This document shows positions 23,837 to 35,689 of a DNA stretch of 64,000 nucleotides, one piece after another. Origin of the DNA: Heloderma charlesbogerti (taxonomy: Eukaryota; Chordata; Lepidosauria; Squamata; Helodermatidae); NCBI GenBank assembly GCA_026122225.1, contig JANEZZ010002882.1:310001-374000 (forward strand). The letters run 5' to 3'. A program made the translations under genes and the position numbers. Numbering within the stretch: position 1 is the first letter of the stretch; each line of letters opens with the position of its first letter. The notes beneath the pieces are model-generated. The model was not told the origin of the DNA. It saw only the letters and a program-made list of their open reading frames with translations, and searched no databases.

Positions 23837-25637
23837 TTTATGCATTTTGTTGTTTATTCGGTCAGTCGCTTCCGACTCTTCGTGACTTCATGGACCAGCC
23901 CACGCCAGAGCTTCCTGTCGGCCATCACCACCCCCAGCTCCTCCAAGGTCGAGTCTGTCACCTCCAGAATATCATCCATCCATCTTGCCCTTGGTCGGCC
24001 CCTCTTCCTTTTGCCTTCCACTTTCCCTAGCATCAGCATCTTCTCCAGGGTCTCCTGCCTTCTCACTATGTGGCCAAAGTACTTCAGTTTTGCCTTTAAT
24101 ATTCCCTCAAGTGAGCAGTCTGGCTTTATTTCCTGGAGGATGAACTGGTTTGATCTTCTTGCAGTCCAAGGCACTCTCAGAATTTTCCTCCAGCACCACA
24201 GTTCAAAAGCATCTATCTTCCTTCGCTCAGCCTTCCTTATGGTCCAGCTCTCGCAGCCATAGGTTACTAGGGGGAATACCATTGCTTGAACTATGTGGAC
24301 CTTTGTTGTCAGTGTGATGTCTCTGCTCTTAACTATTTTTTCCAGATTAGTCATTGCTCTCCTCCCAAGAAGTAAACGTCTTTTGATTTCCTGGCTGCAG
24401 TCAGCGTCTGCAGTAATCTTTGCGCCTAGGAAGACAAAGTCTGTCACTGCCTCCACGTTTTCTCCCTCTATTTGCCAGTTATCAGTCAAGCTGGTTTCCA
24501 TAATCTTATGTGTTTTTTTGAGGTTTAACTGCAACCCAGTTTTTGCACTTTCTTCTTTCACCTTCATCATGAGGTTCCTCAGCTCCTCCTCGCTTTCAGC
24601 CATCAGAGTGGTATCATCTGCATATCTGGGATTGTTCATGTTTCTTCCAGTGATTTTAACTCCAGCCTTGGCTTTATCAAGCCCAGCACGTTGCATGATG
24701 TGTTCTGCGTACAGGTTGAATAGGTAGGGTGAGAGTATACAACCCTGCCGTACTCCTTTCCCAATCTTGAACCAGTCCGTTGTTCCATGGTCTGTTCTTA
24801 CCATTGCTACTTGGTCGTTATACAGATTCCTCAGGAGGCAGACAAGATGACTTGGTATCCCCATACCACCAAGAACTTGCCACAATTTGTGATGATCCAC
24901 ACAGTCAAAGGCTTTAGAATAGACAATGAAACAGAAATAGATGTTTTTCTGAAACTCCCTGGCTTTCTCCATTATCCAGCAGATATTGACAATTTGGTCT
25001 CTAGTTCCTCTGCCTTTTCTAAACCCAGCTTGTACATCTGGCAATTCTCGTTCCATGAATTGCTGGAGTCTACCTTGCAAGATCTTGAGCATTACCTTAC
25101 TGGCATGCGAAACAAGTGCCACTGTTCAATAGTTAGAACATTCTTTAGTGTTTCCCTTTTTTGGTATGGGGATATAAGTTGATTTTTTCCAATCTGGTGG
25201 CCATTCTTGTGTTTTCCAAATTTGCTGGCATATGGCATGCATCACCTTGACAGCATCATCTTGCAAGATTTTAAACAGTTCAGCTGGGATACCGTCGTCT
25301 CCTGCTGCCTTGTTATTAGCAATGCTTCTTAAGGCCCATTCAACCTCACTCTTCAGGATGACTGGCTCTAGCTCACTTACCACACCGTCAGATCTATCCC
25401 CGATATTATTATCCTTCCTATACAGATCTTCCATATATTCTTGCCACCTTTTCTTGATCTCTTCTGCTTCTGCTAGGTCCTTGTCATCTTTGTTTTTGAT
25501 CATACCCATTTTTGCCTGGAATTTTCCTCCGATGTTTCTAATTTTCTGGAAGAGGTCTCTTGTCCTTCCTATTCTATTATCGTCTTCCACTTCTGCGCAT
25601 TGCTTGTTTAAAAATAATTCCTTATCTCTTTATGCAT
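23837..25637 (-). mobile_element. RTE/BovB second family, copy B (5'-truncated) with 9-bp duplication
   Basis: The element spans 23846-25628 and reads on the minus strand. The identical 9-bp flanks TTTATGCAT (23837-23845 and 25629-25637) are its target-site duplication. It is the same family as 12190-15434 but cut at a different 5' point, in the linker just upstream of the RT, and inserted in the opposite orientation. It is therefore an independent insertion. Confidence 0.88.
23854..25590 (-). pseudogene. RTE/BovB RT ORF, copy B
   Basis: Two open pieces in one frame, 25590-25129 and 25122-23854 (422 codons), separated only by a TGA at 25128-25126, the same codon as in copy A (SNY-stop-TVAL). 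RT motif A is FIVYSKAFD (about 24935-24909), with Val replacing the catalytic Asp; YADD follows near 24620. The C-terminal region with ELWCWRKILRVPWTARR is complete to the end. Apart from the TGA this copy is uninterrupted over about 1.7 kb, so it is young, yet it carries an inactive polymerase site. Confidence 0.9.
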
Positions 25638-26154
25638 GGAATTCACATTTAATAGAGAACTACATTAACAAAATCTTAATGAGAAATTAATGCATACGTT
25701 TTTAACTTTTGTGGGATCACACAGTATAGACTGTAAAGATTTGTTTGGAATCACTTGATGACTTGTGCAAATTGCTTGTTTTACTGATGAACTGAAGATG
25801 CCTTTGTTGACCTGCAGTTTCCATGACACTAAACTTCAGCAAATGTAATTTTCTCTGTGTTGATAAATGCAGTTGCAGCTTGCATAGTTTTAAACCTCCC
25901 TCTGCTGAACAGAGATGTCATATTTTCCTGAAGCAATTTTATGTTTTACCAGTAAACTCTTTCCTGATTCCTGGCAAACTTATCGTTAATTAGTATTAGA
26001 AAATCTGCTTATGTGTGGAACTCACTTACCGCTGAACTTTCATGGGATAGATGACATGCAAAATATAAAATGTTCCTTCATCTTAGCATTTTCAAGCACT
26101 GACTTGAATGTTTACAGAAATCTCTGGGTATTTGGATGTGTTACCCACCAGAAA
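25638..26154. other. No recognised feature
   Basis: AT-rich sequence without long frames or repeat signatures. Confidence 0.4.
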
Positions 26155-26715
26155 ACAAGTGTCAGGAGCGCCCTAGCTGCCTCTTGCAGTCCCCTACAAT
26201 AGCCAACTCAGGACACAGATGCCGAGGATTCTTTCCAAGGCTTTATTCCTTTATTACTTTATGACTCCTTCAGATACTAATCACTAGCGACTAAGCAAGG
26301 AACAGCACTGCGGAAAGATAGCAGAGTAGCCTAAGCTCCAGGTAAGGCAGTTGGTCTCCGTTTGAAGGAGAACCACGAGAAGACTCTGAACTTATGGGCT
26401 ATGGAGAGGTCCTCCCTCTTTCCCTTGGGTCCTCGGGACACAACCGTTGTTTGAGCGCCACACGAGCGGAGCGCCTCCTTTCGGCACCCTCCATCTGTTG
26501 TCGCTCCCTGGATCTGCGCTGAGCGTCCAGCAAGCCGCCCTCCAGCGCTCTCTCACTGCCAGGGTCACTATCCCAGGAATGCTGGCAGGAGGAATCTCTG
26601 CCAGCTGCTGTGCTTGTGAGAGATGAGCGTGCTCCTCTCCCATGGATTGCTGTTCTTCCTCAGAATCAGAACTGCTCTGGGGCTCTATGGGCTCAGTTTC
26701 CACCCTGACAACAAG
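26155..26715 (-). mobile_element. Solo LTR, family A copy 3 (complete, divergent)
   Basis: The LTR is 26160-26710 (551 bp), TGTCA to TGACA, with the 5-bp duplication ACAAG at 26155-26159 and 26711-26715. The minus-strand AATAAA is at 26247-26242. It is more divergent than copies 1, 2 and 4. An open frame of 103 codons (26703-26392, minus) starts with Met and contains EPIEPQSSSDSEEE and QQLAEIPPASIPG near its start, matching copy 2 before the frames diverge. Confidence 0.88.
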
Positions 26716-27380
26716 AGCCTTAAGTGCAGCATTTTACCACTTCTGCCAGAAGTCTGTTTAGGGACCAAGTGGGGCTAAAACTGCTCCTATCACCCCAGTT
26801 TCTTTTGGGGGGTGAAAAAGCCACTCCCCCAAATCTTCTGAGTGTAAGCTATTGAACTTACCACATAGAACAGTTTTGCAAAGAGTTTTACTAGCTTGTT
26901 GAGGCCTGGCAGAGGAGAGATCGAGAGCTCTGTCCCCACTCTATCAGATCAGTCTCAGAGGAGGGGGCTTCTCTTCTTTTGCAGCCCGCTTGGTTTCTGT
27001 GCTGTTCACAGAGGAGGAACAGGATATTCTGACTGTCCCGTGGCAGCCTGCTTACTCAACTTTATGGAATTCCTTCTCACTTATGGCTGCCAGCCAAGGG
27101 CTTAAATATAAGCCTGCTATAGAACTTAACGAGTGCTCTGAGAATCAGGTTTCCTATCTTCCCATACTTTTGTTCGTGCAGCAGTATGATAGACATATTG
27201 GGTGGGTTCATTACATCACGCTAAGCCATCCTGTGAATAAGCTACCATGGGTTGCTTGTTTGCCGAACAACTCACAGTACTTCCGACAGATGATTGGGCT
27301 TGCTGTGGCTTCCCCCGCCCCCGTCCTCAGTCCTCCCAGTGGCTCCAGCATGTATCCCAAGCACCTTTGTGGCAGAACTT
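26716..27380. other. No recognised gene
   Basis: Open frames exist (26990-27490, + and overlapping ones) but they lack recognisable motifs and codon structure, and the reading continues into the repeat block beyond. I treat them as chance frames. Confidence 0.35.
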
Positions 27381-28070
27381 CTCATTGCCTCAGTCCCTAC
27401 TCAGCACCCTTTCTGCAATTGGTCTGTTGGGGTTGCCGGCTACCGGGGGAAACTCCCGCCCACCCACATCAGGTCACCAAATGGAATTGATTTTCAGAAC
27501 CCTTATGAATGCAGGAACATGTTCACAAGCTTTTATGGGGGGGGGGGATTTCGCTGTAGAACAAAATACTTAGCCCAGCATACTGATAATCCCTCTCTTG
27601 TCATTGTCCTAGTCAATTTCATCCTCCTTTTTCCTGGCTTGCCTTGCTAGGGAGCACCTTTTTGTTTAAAGGCTGTTTCATATTACATGGAAGTAAGAAC
27701 ACCCGCCTGCAAAGCACTGTCTCTCCTCCAGCAGCTAGCTGCTTTCAGCTCCCTCCGTACCCCCATCAGATCGCAAAAAACACCCCCCCCTTCTGAGCCC
27801 TTATGAATGCCAGCTTTATTTATTGTGGGACTTTCGCTATTGCACAAGTCCTCTTTGATATTCAGCCAAACATCCTTGTATTCCCCTCTTCCACTTGGCC
27901 ACTTTCCTTCGTAGCTACTGAACAAAGGCTTCTCCACGTTACTCTGAAATAAGTACACCCACTTACTACTTCACATTACATGGAAGTAAGAACACCCACC
28001 TGCAAAGCACTGTCTCTCCTCCAGCAGCCAGCCACTTTCAGCCCCCCCCCCCCGATTTGTTACTTCCTTC
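27381..28070. repeat. Degenerate direct-repeat block, period about 293 bp
   Basis: A stretch beginning ATTACATGGAAGTAAGAACA at 27682 recurs at 27975 and stays similar for about 75 bp (CTGCAAAGCACTGTCTCTCC, CCAGCAGC). Segments around CCCTTATGAATGC (about 27502 and 27798) and TTTCGCT (about 27549 and 27830) also recur with the same spacing, pointing to about 2.3 units of a diverged tandem array. Homopolymer runs of G (27537-27547) and C (27782-27789, 28044-28053) break it up. No coding frame or known element was recognised. Confidence 0.6.
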
Positions 28071-28130
28071 TGTTGCTAGCTGTCACATCTTGATATGGGT
28101 TACAGAGCAGTTAGCAGGATTGGGAACCAT

Positions 28131-28346
28131 ACACAAATATCATGGCAAAGCAGTAATACGGAGGAGAACATTTCGCATATCTCAAGGCAGAGCACTAAAC
28201 AGGGGGAATAAATTGCACATATCTCAAGGCAGAACAGTAAATGGAAGGGAATAATTTGCACAAGTTTCAAGGGAGAGCAGTAAATGGGGTGGAGGGAATA
28301 AATTGCGCATATATCAAAGCAGAGCAGTAAACTGGGGTGAAAATTG
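28131..28346. repeat. Minisatellite, about five units of 41-47 bp
   Basis: Units share GCAYATATCTCAAGGCAGAG-like starts followed by CAGTAAA, a purine-rich segment and AATAAATT. Unit starts are near 28131, 28174, 28215, 28258 and 28305. The units differ in length and sequence, so the array is old. Confidence 0.75.
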
Positions 28347-30540
28347 TGAGAATTTAAAGGCAGCTGTCACACTTGTTCAGGACCCAAAATAAATAATTTT
28401 AAAAGTTGCAAATGTGTTTGGGACACTGTCTGGTGTCTTTTCTTCAAGATTTTTAGGGGCATGGGGCAGAGGGTGCTGAAAAGGGATGGTGAAGAATGGA
28501 GGCACTACAAGCGAGATTGTAAGGAGCTGCAGGGTTTTTTGCCGCTTTGACTGGGCGGCTCTCTAGCCGTTCTCAACAACCCACAATAAAATTGCCTTAC
28601 TGAGTTCAGATGATACGACAAGCCACCAGGGTATCAACCCTAAAGCAAGCCATGGGTTTTCATGAAAAATAAGCCACCCTGCAGAAACCCCGCTGGGTTT
28701 GCATGACACAAGAACCCACCATAGCTAATCACTCGTGTTGGGTTGTCATGTTGCAAACCAGGTCATTATGATAGCTTCATATTAGCTTTTTATTTTATAA
28801 TGGTTCAGAAATGAAAGAAGTGTGTAGTACATGTGAAGTGCTCATACATTGCTTTCTCCCGGAGCTGTAAAACTCTTTAAAGTTGAATGGATTTTTTTTA
28901 TATTCCATATCTGCTTTGCAATCAATAGCTGTCTTTTATAGTTCTTTGATTCTATTTGTCATTTCTTCATTTTGTTTAATGAAGGCTGCAAAATGTCCAA
29001 GAAGGAGTACACCAAATTTTCATTACTTGAATTTCCATTAAATTTAAAAGACGGCAGAGTCAGCATCAGAGTAGTTTAACAGACAATGCACATTGCTCTC
29101 TAATATACATGAACATGGCTCTGTTTGAAAAGATTTAATGCTGCCCTATTACACATAGGATAAGATCAATGTTGCTCTGTTCCCTGGGGTATTCAAAATG
29201 CTGGCAATGTGATGACGTTCCCTACACCTTGCAGTACTGAGATACGCAGCTTTAAATAACTGGAGTGTACATTCAAAACAAAAACATTTAATGTTTTCCC
29301 TCCTGACATTTACCCTTTATACACTGCCTGTACAGCAGCTTTGAAAGACCCTTCCACAAATATTTACACATCTCCTGGCAGTTTAGATGGTTTCGTTCAA
29401 AATACATTAGTATGAATGTATTCATAAATGATCAGGAGTTGGGGTGAGCAATAAGGAAGCCAGGTCTGCGGGTGGCACCAATTTAGTCAGACTGGCAAAA
29501 ATCAAAGCAGGCTGACTATTTCTTATGCCCATATGTTGTTGTATAAGGGTGAAATGCAGAATCTGAAGTCCTTATAGTCAATCTCATGTGTATTTAATCT
29601 ATCTATAGGCATGGATTGTGAAAGCTGTGATGGGAATGAGGCATGCTTTTATTGCTGGAGGGGTATGGATGGACTCCTGCTCCCTGTTGCAGAGGGCAGG
29701 GTGTGGTAGTAAGATCCAGGGGGGAGGGGCGTGAAGCAGAGGGAAGATGTTGGAGCAGTCTGCTTCTCTCTGCCCCTTCCTCTTGCTTGCCACTTTGCAA
29801 TGGTAGTCTGTTGCCACACGGCTGGTGAGGGAAGGGGGCAGGAAAGAGAAGGTTGTTCCAGTATCCTCTCTTTCATCCATAGCCAATCCAGCTCGTGAGG
29901 TACTTGGCTTCATTTCATGGCAGCTGCTGCTCTGTCTCTTGATGCAGTGAGGACAGAGGCAGATGTGCTGTATGTGGCACTTCTTTCTGCTCCTGGCAGG
30001 CCTGATGTGAGCCTGTCAGTTCTGGAGTGCTGTGTGCCCCAGTGGGAGAAGCAGAACGCCTCGGGGTGGTATGACAGCCCACACAGGGGTGTTGTTAGGC
30101 CGGGGCCTCTGGGGCCCTGGAGCCCTAGAGTGTTTTTTTCCTCAGCTAATTGCCACGGAGGGGACAATTTTTGAAACTCCATTTTGGTGCCAATACATTG
30201 TTGCCATTTTTAGTTATGTGGGTGTAAGAAAAGGCTCATGAAAAAACGACCAGTCACTTTCTCTCTTTTGCATTTTTTCCTACACCATAACAAATTAATT
30301 TTAATTGAAGGGGAGCTACTAATTTGGGATGAACTGGGGCAGGGTGCAAATTATGAAAGAATTCATTTTATTTGAGGAGTTTTGTTAAGAAATGAATTGG
30401 CTAGCTTAGCTTTCTGTGAAATTTAAATAACTCCTTGTAATTATTTCTAAATTTGGATATATAGCTACATGTTGACATATGCAGATTTGCCCCAAATCTT
30501 TTAAATGCCTAGAAATGCCCCTGCCATGTGATGAAATAGA
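28347..30540. other. No recognised gene
   Basis: Contains a palindromic MITE-like patch around 28620-28760 (CATGGGTTTTCATG, GCTGGGTTTGCATGAC, GTTGGGTTGTCATG) and otherwise unique sequence. Short overlapping frames at 29599-30240 have no family motif. Confidence 0.4.
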
Positions 30541-30544
30541 GTGA

Positions 30545-30940
30545 ACCATGACCAGAGAGATCTAGGTTGAAATCCTCACTCAGTCACTAAGCTCACTGGG
30601 TGACCCTGGGCCAGGCATCACCCCTCAGCCTCGCAGTGTGGTTTTGAGAATAAAATTGGGATGATAACCCTGCAAACTGGCCTGGGTTTCTTGGAGGAAG
30701 AGCAAGATAGAAATGCCATGATGGTGGTGATGATGTGGCCTAGTGAGAGTTTGTATTGTGTCGTGATTGAGGTGTCTGACTAGGGCTTTGGAGGCCTGAG
30801 TTCAAATCCCTGTTCAGTTACGAGGTGTTTTAGGTGACCATGGACTAGTCTCTGTCCCTCTGTCTGCCTAACCCTGTTCATAGATTGTTGTGAGGATAAG
30901 CAGGGGGGACTATGACACTTAAAAAGCTTGGGACCTGCAT
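30545..30940 (+). mobile_element. Two MIR-like (CORE-type) SINE copies in tandem
   Basis: The first, about 30545-30725, has a B-box-like GGTTGAAATCC, then CACTGGGTGACCCTGGGCCAG and CCTCAGCC, the pattern of MIR-type SINEs. The second, about 30745-30935, has GAGTTCAAATCCC, TTAGGTGACC and TTGTTGTGAGGATAA. Both read on the plus strand and are diverged. They have tRNA-derived heads but no intact tRNA. Confidence 0.6.
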
Positions 30941-31009
30941 ACCTGAAGGGATGCCTCTCCCTACACCAGCCAGCCCCTGCATGGGGAGCTACAGGGGAGG
31001 CTTTTCTCA

Positions 31010-31370
31010 AGGTGCCCTTTACTCATTGTGTGACATCAAGGGAAAGAGCTTTCTTTGTTATTGTACCCCATTCATGGAACACCCTCCCCATGGAGGCGTG
31101 ACTGGCACCAATCTTGCCGTCATTTTGGTGCTGGGTCAAAGCGTTTTTGTTTGCCCAGGCACGTTAAGCCGGTCAGTCTGTTTTGTGGGTTTTTTACTGA
31201 CTTCTATTGTCTTGTTATTTTATTGTTTTTATAACATATTTATTTTTCATCACCCTGATACCATTTGTTGATAGGTAGTTTATAAATACCCAAAATGAAT
31301 AAATAGAATAAAAGTATATGCCGCCTTGAACCTCTGGAGGAAGAGCAGAATTAAAATAAATAAATGGTGT
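31010..31370 (+). mobile_element. L2-clade LINE 3' end
   Basis: Plus-strand L2 terminal sequence, ending in a pattern of GTAGTTTATAAATACC, GCCGCCTTGAACC and AAATAAATAAATGG. Coding remnants are decayed. Confidence 0.6.
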
Positions 31371-31599
31371 ATTATTGTGCTCCCAGCACTGTGGGAACCT
31401 CCATACAGAAAGGAAGATTGCACCCTGTGATTTAATTTTGCAAATTAAAAGATTTTACCACACCTTTTAGAGGTGGTGGTGGGCAAGGACAGCCAGAACT
31501 GAGTGAGTCTCCCCTTTTTTCTCTCTCCCTCTTCCTTCCTAGGATGTGGGCAGCCAGGGAAGGGACAGGTTGCTCTTTCCAGAGATCTGAACTGATTGC

Positions 31600-31692
31600 A
31601 TGCAGAGGGCTTTAGAAATTTGGCCAAGGGCCATATGAGATTAGGCCAAGGGCTGGATGCAGTTCAGGGCTGCAGGTTGTCCACACCTGTTT
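31600..31692. repeat. hAT-like terminal fragment
   Basis: Ends GGCTGCAGGTTGTCCACACCTG, resembling the hAT-like terminus seen at 11180-11198. The other end was not located. Confidence 0.35.
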
Positions 31693-32620
31693 TAAATGTA
31701 AACTGCACATTTTTAAAAAAGAAAAGTGACTTGTAAGCTTATCTATAAATAAACATATATTTGCAGGCAATTGAGTTTCCTCTCCCCTTCTGCTGCTATT
31801 AGTGACAAAGTGGTGCTTTCACAAGGCCTGCTGGTTTATTGATTGAGGGGCCACTTGCTGCTTCTGATACCTGTCACAGAAAGATGATGTGCTAAGAAGG
31901 AACATGTGAGGAGATCACATGAGGTTAGACAAACAATTACAACAAGGGATTGGCAAATCACTGACCTCTCTAGGACTCATCTGCTTTAGCAGTTGTCTCT
32001 CCTGAACTTTGAACTTCCCTATGCTTTTTAACAAATTTATGTGGAATTTGAGGGTGCAAAGTGTCCAGCAATGGTGCCTGCATGCATAGGTAGTTGAACA
32101 TCTTCAGCGTAGTTACCAGTATGCTTAGCATACATTTTGGTAAATCATATATTCCATAGTGATCTCAGTTCTCAGAGTGCCAGTCCTTAAGAAGCCAAAA
32201 CGGCAACAACTACAGACAAATGGAAGGTATCAGTAAGCTCAGGGGAACCCTGGGTTTTGTAGAAGACAAAAAAACATCTTGTGGGGTGGGGGAAGTGCTG
32301 AATGAAGACGGAGTATACTCGGGGGCCATGGAATGCTGACTGAATGTTGGGATGGGAGGGAGGAATGGAATGGAATAGAGTATCCTGACAAGGACCACTC
32401 TGCACTACAACCTTTTGCTGCAGATCCCACCTGTAATGATTAATGTCTTTTGTGATGGATCAGAGAAGTCCAAGTGAAAAACAAGTGCTTTGATTACGCA
32501 AACTACAGTTAGGTCAGCAATGCCTCAGGTTACATTCGGGATCTTTGAACAGCCCTGAAGTCTCTAGATAAGCTTTGCATAATACAGGACTACTTAGGAT
32601 ACAAGCAACTCTCTTTGGTT
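31693..32620. other. No recognised gene
   Basis: Overlapping minus-strand frames at 32187-32430 are rich in Pro, Ser and Phe without a family motif. Nothing else is seen. Confidence 0.4.
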
Positions 32621-32624
32621 AATG

Positions 32625-35600
32625 CATTATGTTAGATGGTTGCAACAAAAAGGGGCACCAGCCTCAGCCTCAGCTTGAAGAACTTCATCAGAAGGGCTTT
32701 AAACTGAATCCTACGGGGAAGGGAGATGTAAAGTTGGGGGTAACAATGGACAAAGGCTCATGCACCGCAACGGAGAGAACAGCTCTAACAGCGCCCAATA
32801 ATAGTCTTCACAAATATGTAGGAAGAAAGCCAGACTATGAAGCACATGGTCTTCGATGTCTACGTACTAATGCCCAGAGTATGGGAAACAAACAGAACGA
32901 ACTTGAACTCTTAATACAAGATGGAAATTACAACTTGATAGGTTAACTGAGACTTGGTGGGATGACTCCCATTGCTGGAATGCAGCAATTGAAGGATCTA
33001 ACTTGTTCAAAAAGAACAGGAGGAACAGAAAGGGAGGTGGGGTTGGACTATATGTGAAAAATACCTATCTCTGCACAGAAATACAGGAGGATGAGCTTGG
33101 TAGCCCCATCGAGAGCATCTGGGTTGAAATAAATGGAGCAAAGAATAAAAGGAACCTGGTGGTCGGAGTCTACTACCGGCCACCCAATCAAGGAGAAGAC
33201 AAGGACAAAACTTTTGAAAAACAAATAGCCAATATTTCAAGGAAGCATGATGTAGCATGACTTCAATTTCCCCAATATTTGTTGGGAGATGAATTCTACA
33301 AAACATGGCCCCTCCAGGAAATTCCTGACTTGTGTGGCAGATAACTTCCTCCTTCAGAAAGTAGAGGAAGGAACTGGGGGATTGGCTATCCATGACTTGA
33401 TCCTAACCAACAGAGATGACTTTGGTGGATAAAGTAGCAGTTACGGAAACTCTGGGGGAAAGCAACCATGTTATACTTGAGTTCTTGGTTCTAAGGGAAG
33501 CAAAAGCTGAGTGTAGTCTAACGTGTCCCCTGGATTTTAGGAAAGCTGATTTTAATAAACTCAGAACAATGATCAGTAAGGTCCCATGGCGAGTGACTAT
33601 AATGAGAAAAGGAGTCCAAGATGGGTGGGAGCTTTTAAAAAAGGAAATTCTCAAGGCATAATTACAAACCATTCCAACAAGAACAAAAGGTGGAAGCCAA
33701 CAGAAGAAGCCAACGTGGCTTCACAAAAAGCTAAGAGATGACCTGAGAACAAAAAAGGACACATATAGGAAGTGGAAAGAATGCCAAGCAACAAAGGAAG
33801 AGTACAGGCAGGTAGCACAGAATTGCAGGGATGGCATCAGGAAGGCTAAAGCTGAGAACGAGCTGAGGTTAGCGAGGGATGCTAAAAGCAACAAAAAGGC
33901 TTTCTTCAGCTATGTGCATAGTAAAAGGCAGAGGAAAGAAATGGTGGTTCAGCTAATAAATAGGGATGGCAAAATGATAACAGATGACAAAGAAAAGGCA
34001 GAGGTGCTCAATTCCTACTTTGGCTCAGTCTTCTCTCAAAGGAGGTTCTATGACCCCCTGGCAAAGGCGAAGTACAGGCTGAAGGGGCAGGATTGCAGCT
34101 TGAGATCGAGAGGCATATGGTCAAGGAACACCTAATTCCATTGAATGAGTTCAAATCTCCAGGGCCAGATGAACTGCATCCTAGAGTAATAAAGCAACTG
34201 GCAGAAGAACTCTCAGAACCGCTGTCTATTCTCTTTGAGAAATCATGGAGGACGGGGAAGTGCCAGAGGACTGGAGGAGGGCTAATGGTGTCCCTATCTT
34301 CAGAAAGGGTAAAAAGGAGGAACCTGGGAACTATCGACCAGTCAGTCTGACATCAATCCCTGGCAAAATTCTGGAGCAGATGATAAAGCAATCCATCTGT
34401 AAGCACCTTGAAAACAATGCAGTGGTTACTCGAAGCCAACATGGATTTGTCAAGAACAAATCCTGCCAGACGAATCTGATCTCATTTTTTGATCAGGTCA
34501 CCTCCCTTGTGGACCATGGGAATGCTGTGGACATCATATACCTCGACTTCAGCAAAGCTTTCGACAAAGTGCCCCATGATATCCTGATGAGCAAACTAGT
34601 CCAAAGTGGGCTAGGTGAAACAACGATCTGGTGGATCCACAACTGGCTACAGAATTGGACTCAAAGAGTGCTTATCTTCTCAAACTGGGGAGAGGTAACA
34701 AGTGGGGTACCGCAGGGCTCAGTCCTGGGCCCAGTACTCTTCAACATTTTTATGAATGACTTGGAGGAGGAGGTGCAGGGAATGCTGATCAAATTTGCAG
34801 ATGACATGAAATTGGGCGGGATAGCTAATATTTTGGAAGACAAAAACACAATTCAAAGTGATCTGGATAGACTGGAGCGCTGGGCAGAAAACAACAGAAT
34901 GACATTTAATAGGGATAAATGCCTAGTTCTGCACCTAGGAAAAAGAAACCCAATGCACAGTGACAAGATGGGGGATACGTGGCTCAACAACACTACAAGC
35001 GAGAAGGATCTTCGAATTGTTGTCGATCACCAGCTGAATATGAGCCAACCATGTGATGTGGCTGCAAAAAAGGCAAATGCTCTTTTGGGCTGCATTCATA
35101 GAAGCATGGCTTCCAAATCCTGGGAAGTACTAGTTCCCCTCTACTCAGCACTGGTTAGGCCTCATCTGGAGTACTGTGTCCAGTTCTGGGCACCACATTT
35201 TAAGAAGGATGTAGACATACTGGAGAGGGTTTATAGGAGGGCAGCAAAGATGATCAGGGGATTGGAAACAAAGCCCTATGAAGAGAGACTGAAAGAACTG
35301 GGCATGTTTAGCCTTGAGAAGAGAAGACTGAGGGGAAGATAGGATAGCACTCTTCAAGTCCTTGAAAGGTTGTCCCAGAGTGGAAGGCCAGGATCTCTTC
35401 TCAGTCATCCCAAAGTGCAGGAGACAGAATAATGTGCTCAAGTGACAGGAAGCCAGATTCCAGCTGAACATCAGGAAAAACGTCCTGACCGTTAGAGCAA
35501 TACGACAGTGGAACCAATTACCTAGGGAGGTGGTGGGCTTTCCCACACTGGAGGCATGCAAGACGTGGCTGGACAGCCACCTGTCAGGGATGGTCTGACT

Positions 35601-35682
35601 TGGCTTCCTGCATTGAGCAGGGGGTTGGACTCGATGGCCTTGTAGGCCCCTTCCAACTCTACTATTCTATGATTTTATGAAT
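32625..35682 (+). mobile_element. CR1 LINE, 5'-truncated, ORF2 region to 3' end
   Basis: Starts close to the ORF1/ORF2 boundary and ends in the CR1 microsatellite-like tail (ATTCTATGATTTTATGA, 35665-35680). CR1 insertions typically lack long target-site duplications, and none is visible here. The element is colinear with the larger minus-strand CR1 at 46255-53707. Confidence 0.9.
32629..35342 (+). pseudogene. CR1 ORF2 (endonuclease-reverse transcriptase), broken
   Basis: Endonuclease part: TNAQSMGNKQNELE near 32867, then TETWWDDSH and RRNRKGGGVGLYV near 33020. RT part: YRPVSLTSIPGKILEQ (34332-34380), YLDFSKAFDKVPHD (motif A, 34540-34580), GVPQGSVLGPVLFN (34707-34745) and FADD (about 34795, motif C), with a C-terminal ending [17 protein letters not shown]. 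The frame is interrupted: a 1-nt loss near 32945 ends the first piece, with other shifts near 33255, 33660 and 34130. The longest piece is 34245-35342 (365 codons) and includes all RT catalytic motifs, with both metal-binding Asp sites kept. Confidence 0.9.
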
Positions 35683-35689
35683 CTGAGTG

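Noticed and set aside
26990..27650. Three overlapping plus-strand frames of 108-166 codons
   Set aside because: No recognisable domain, low-complexity Pro/Ser-rich composition, and they run into a repeat block with homopolymer runs.
28131..28346. CRISPR-like regular repeat array
   Set aside because: Units of 41-47 bp are continuous and diverged, with no repeat-spacer structure, in what is clearly animal DNA; a minisatellite explains it.
29599..30241. Cluster of short frames on both strands in GC-richer DNA
   Set aside because: All are short, overlap each other in several frames and lack motifs; base composition alone explains them.
32187..32430. Three overlapping minus-strand frames
   Set aside because: Shadow frames over one stretch without any domain or conservation evidence.
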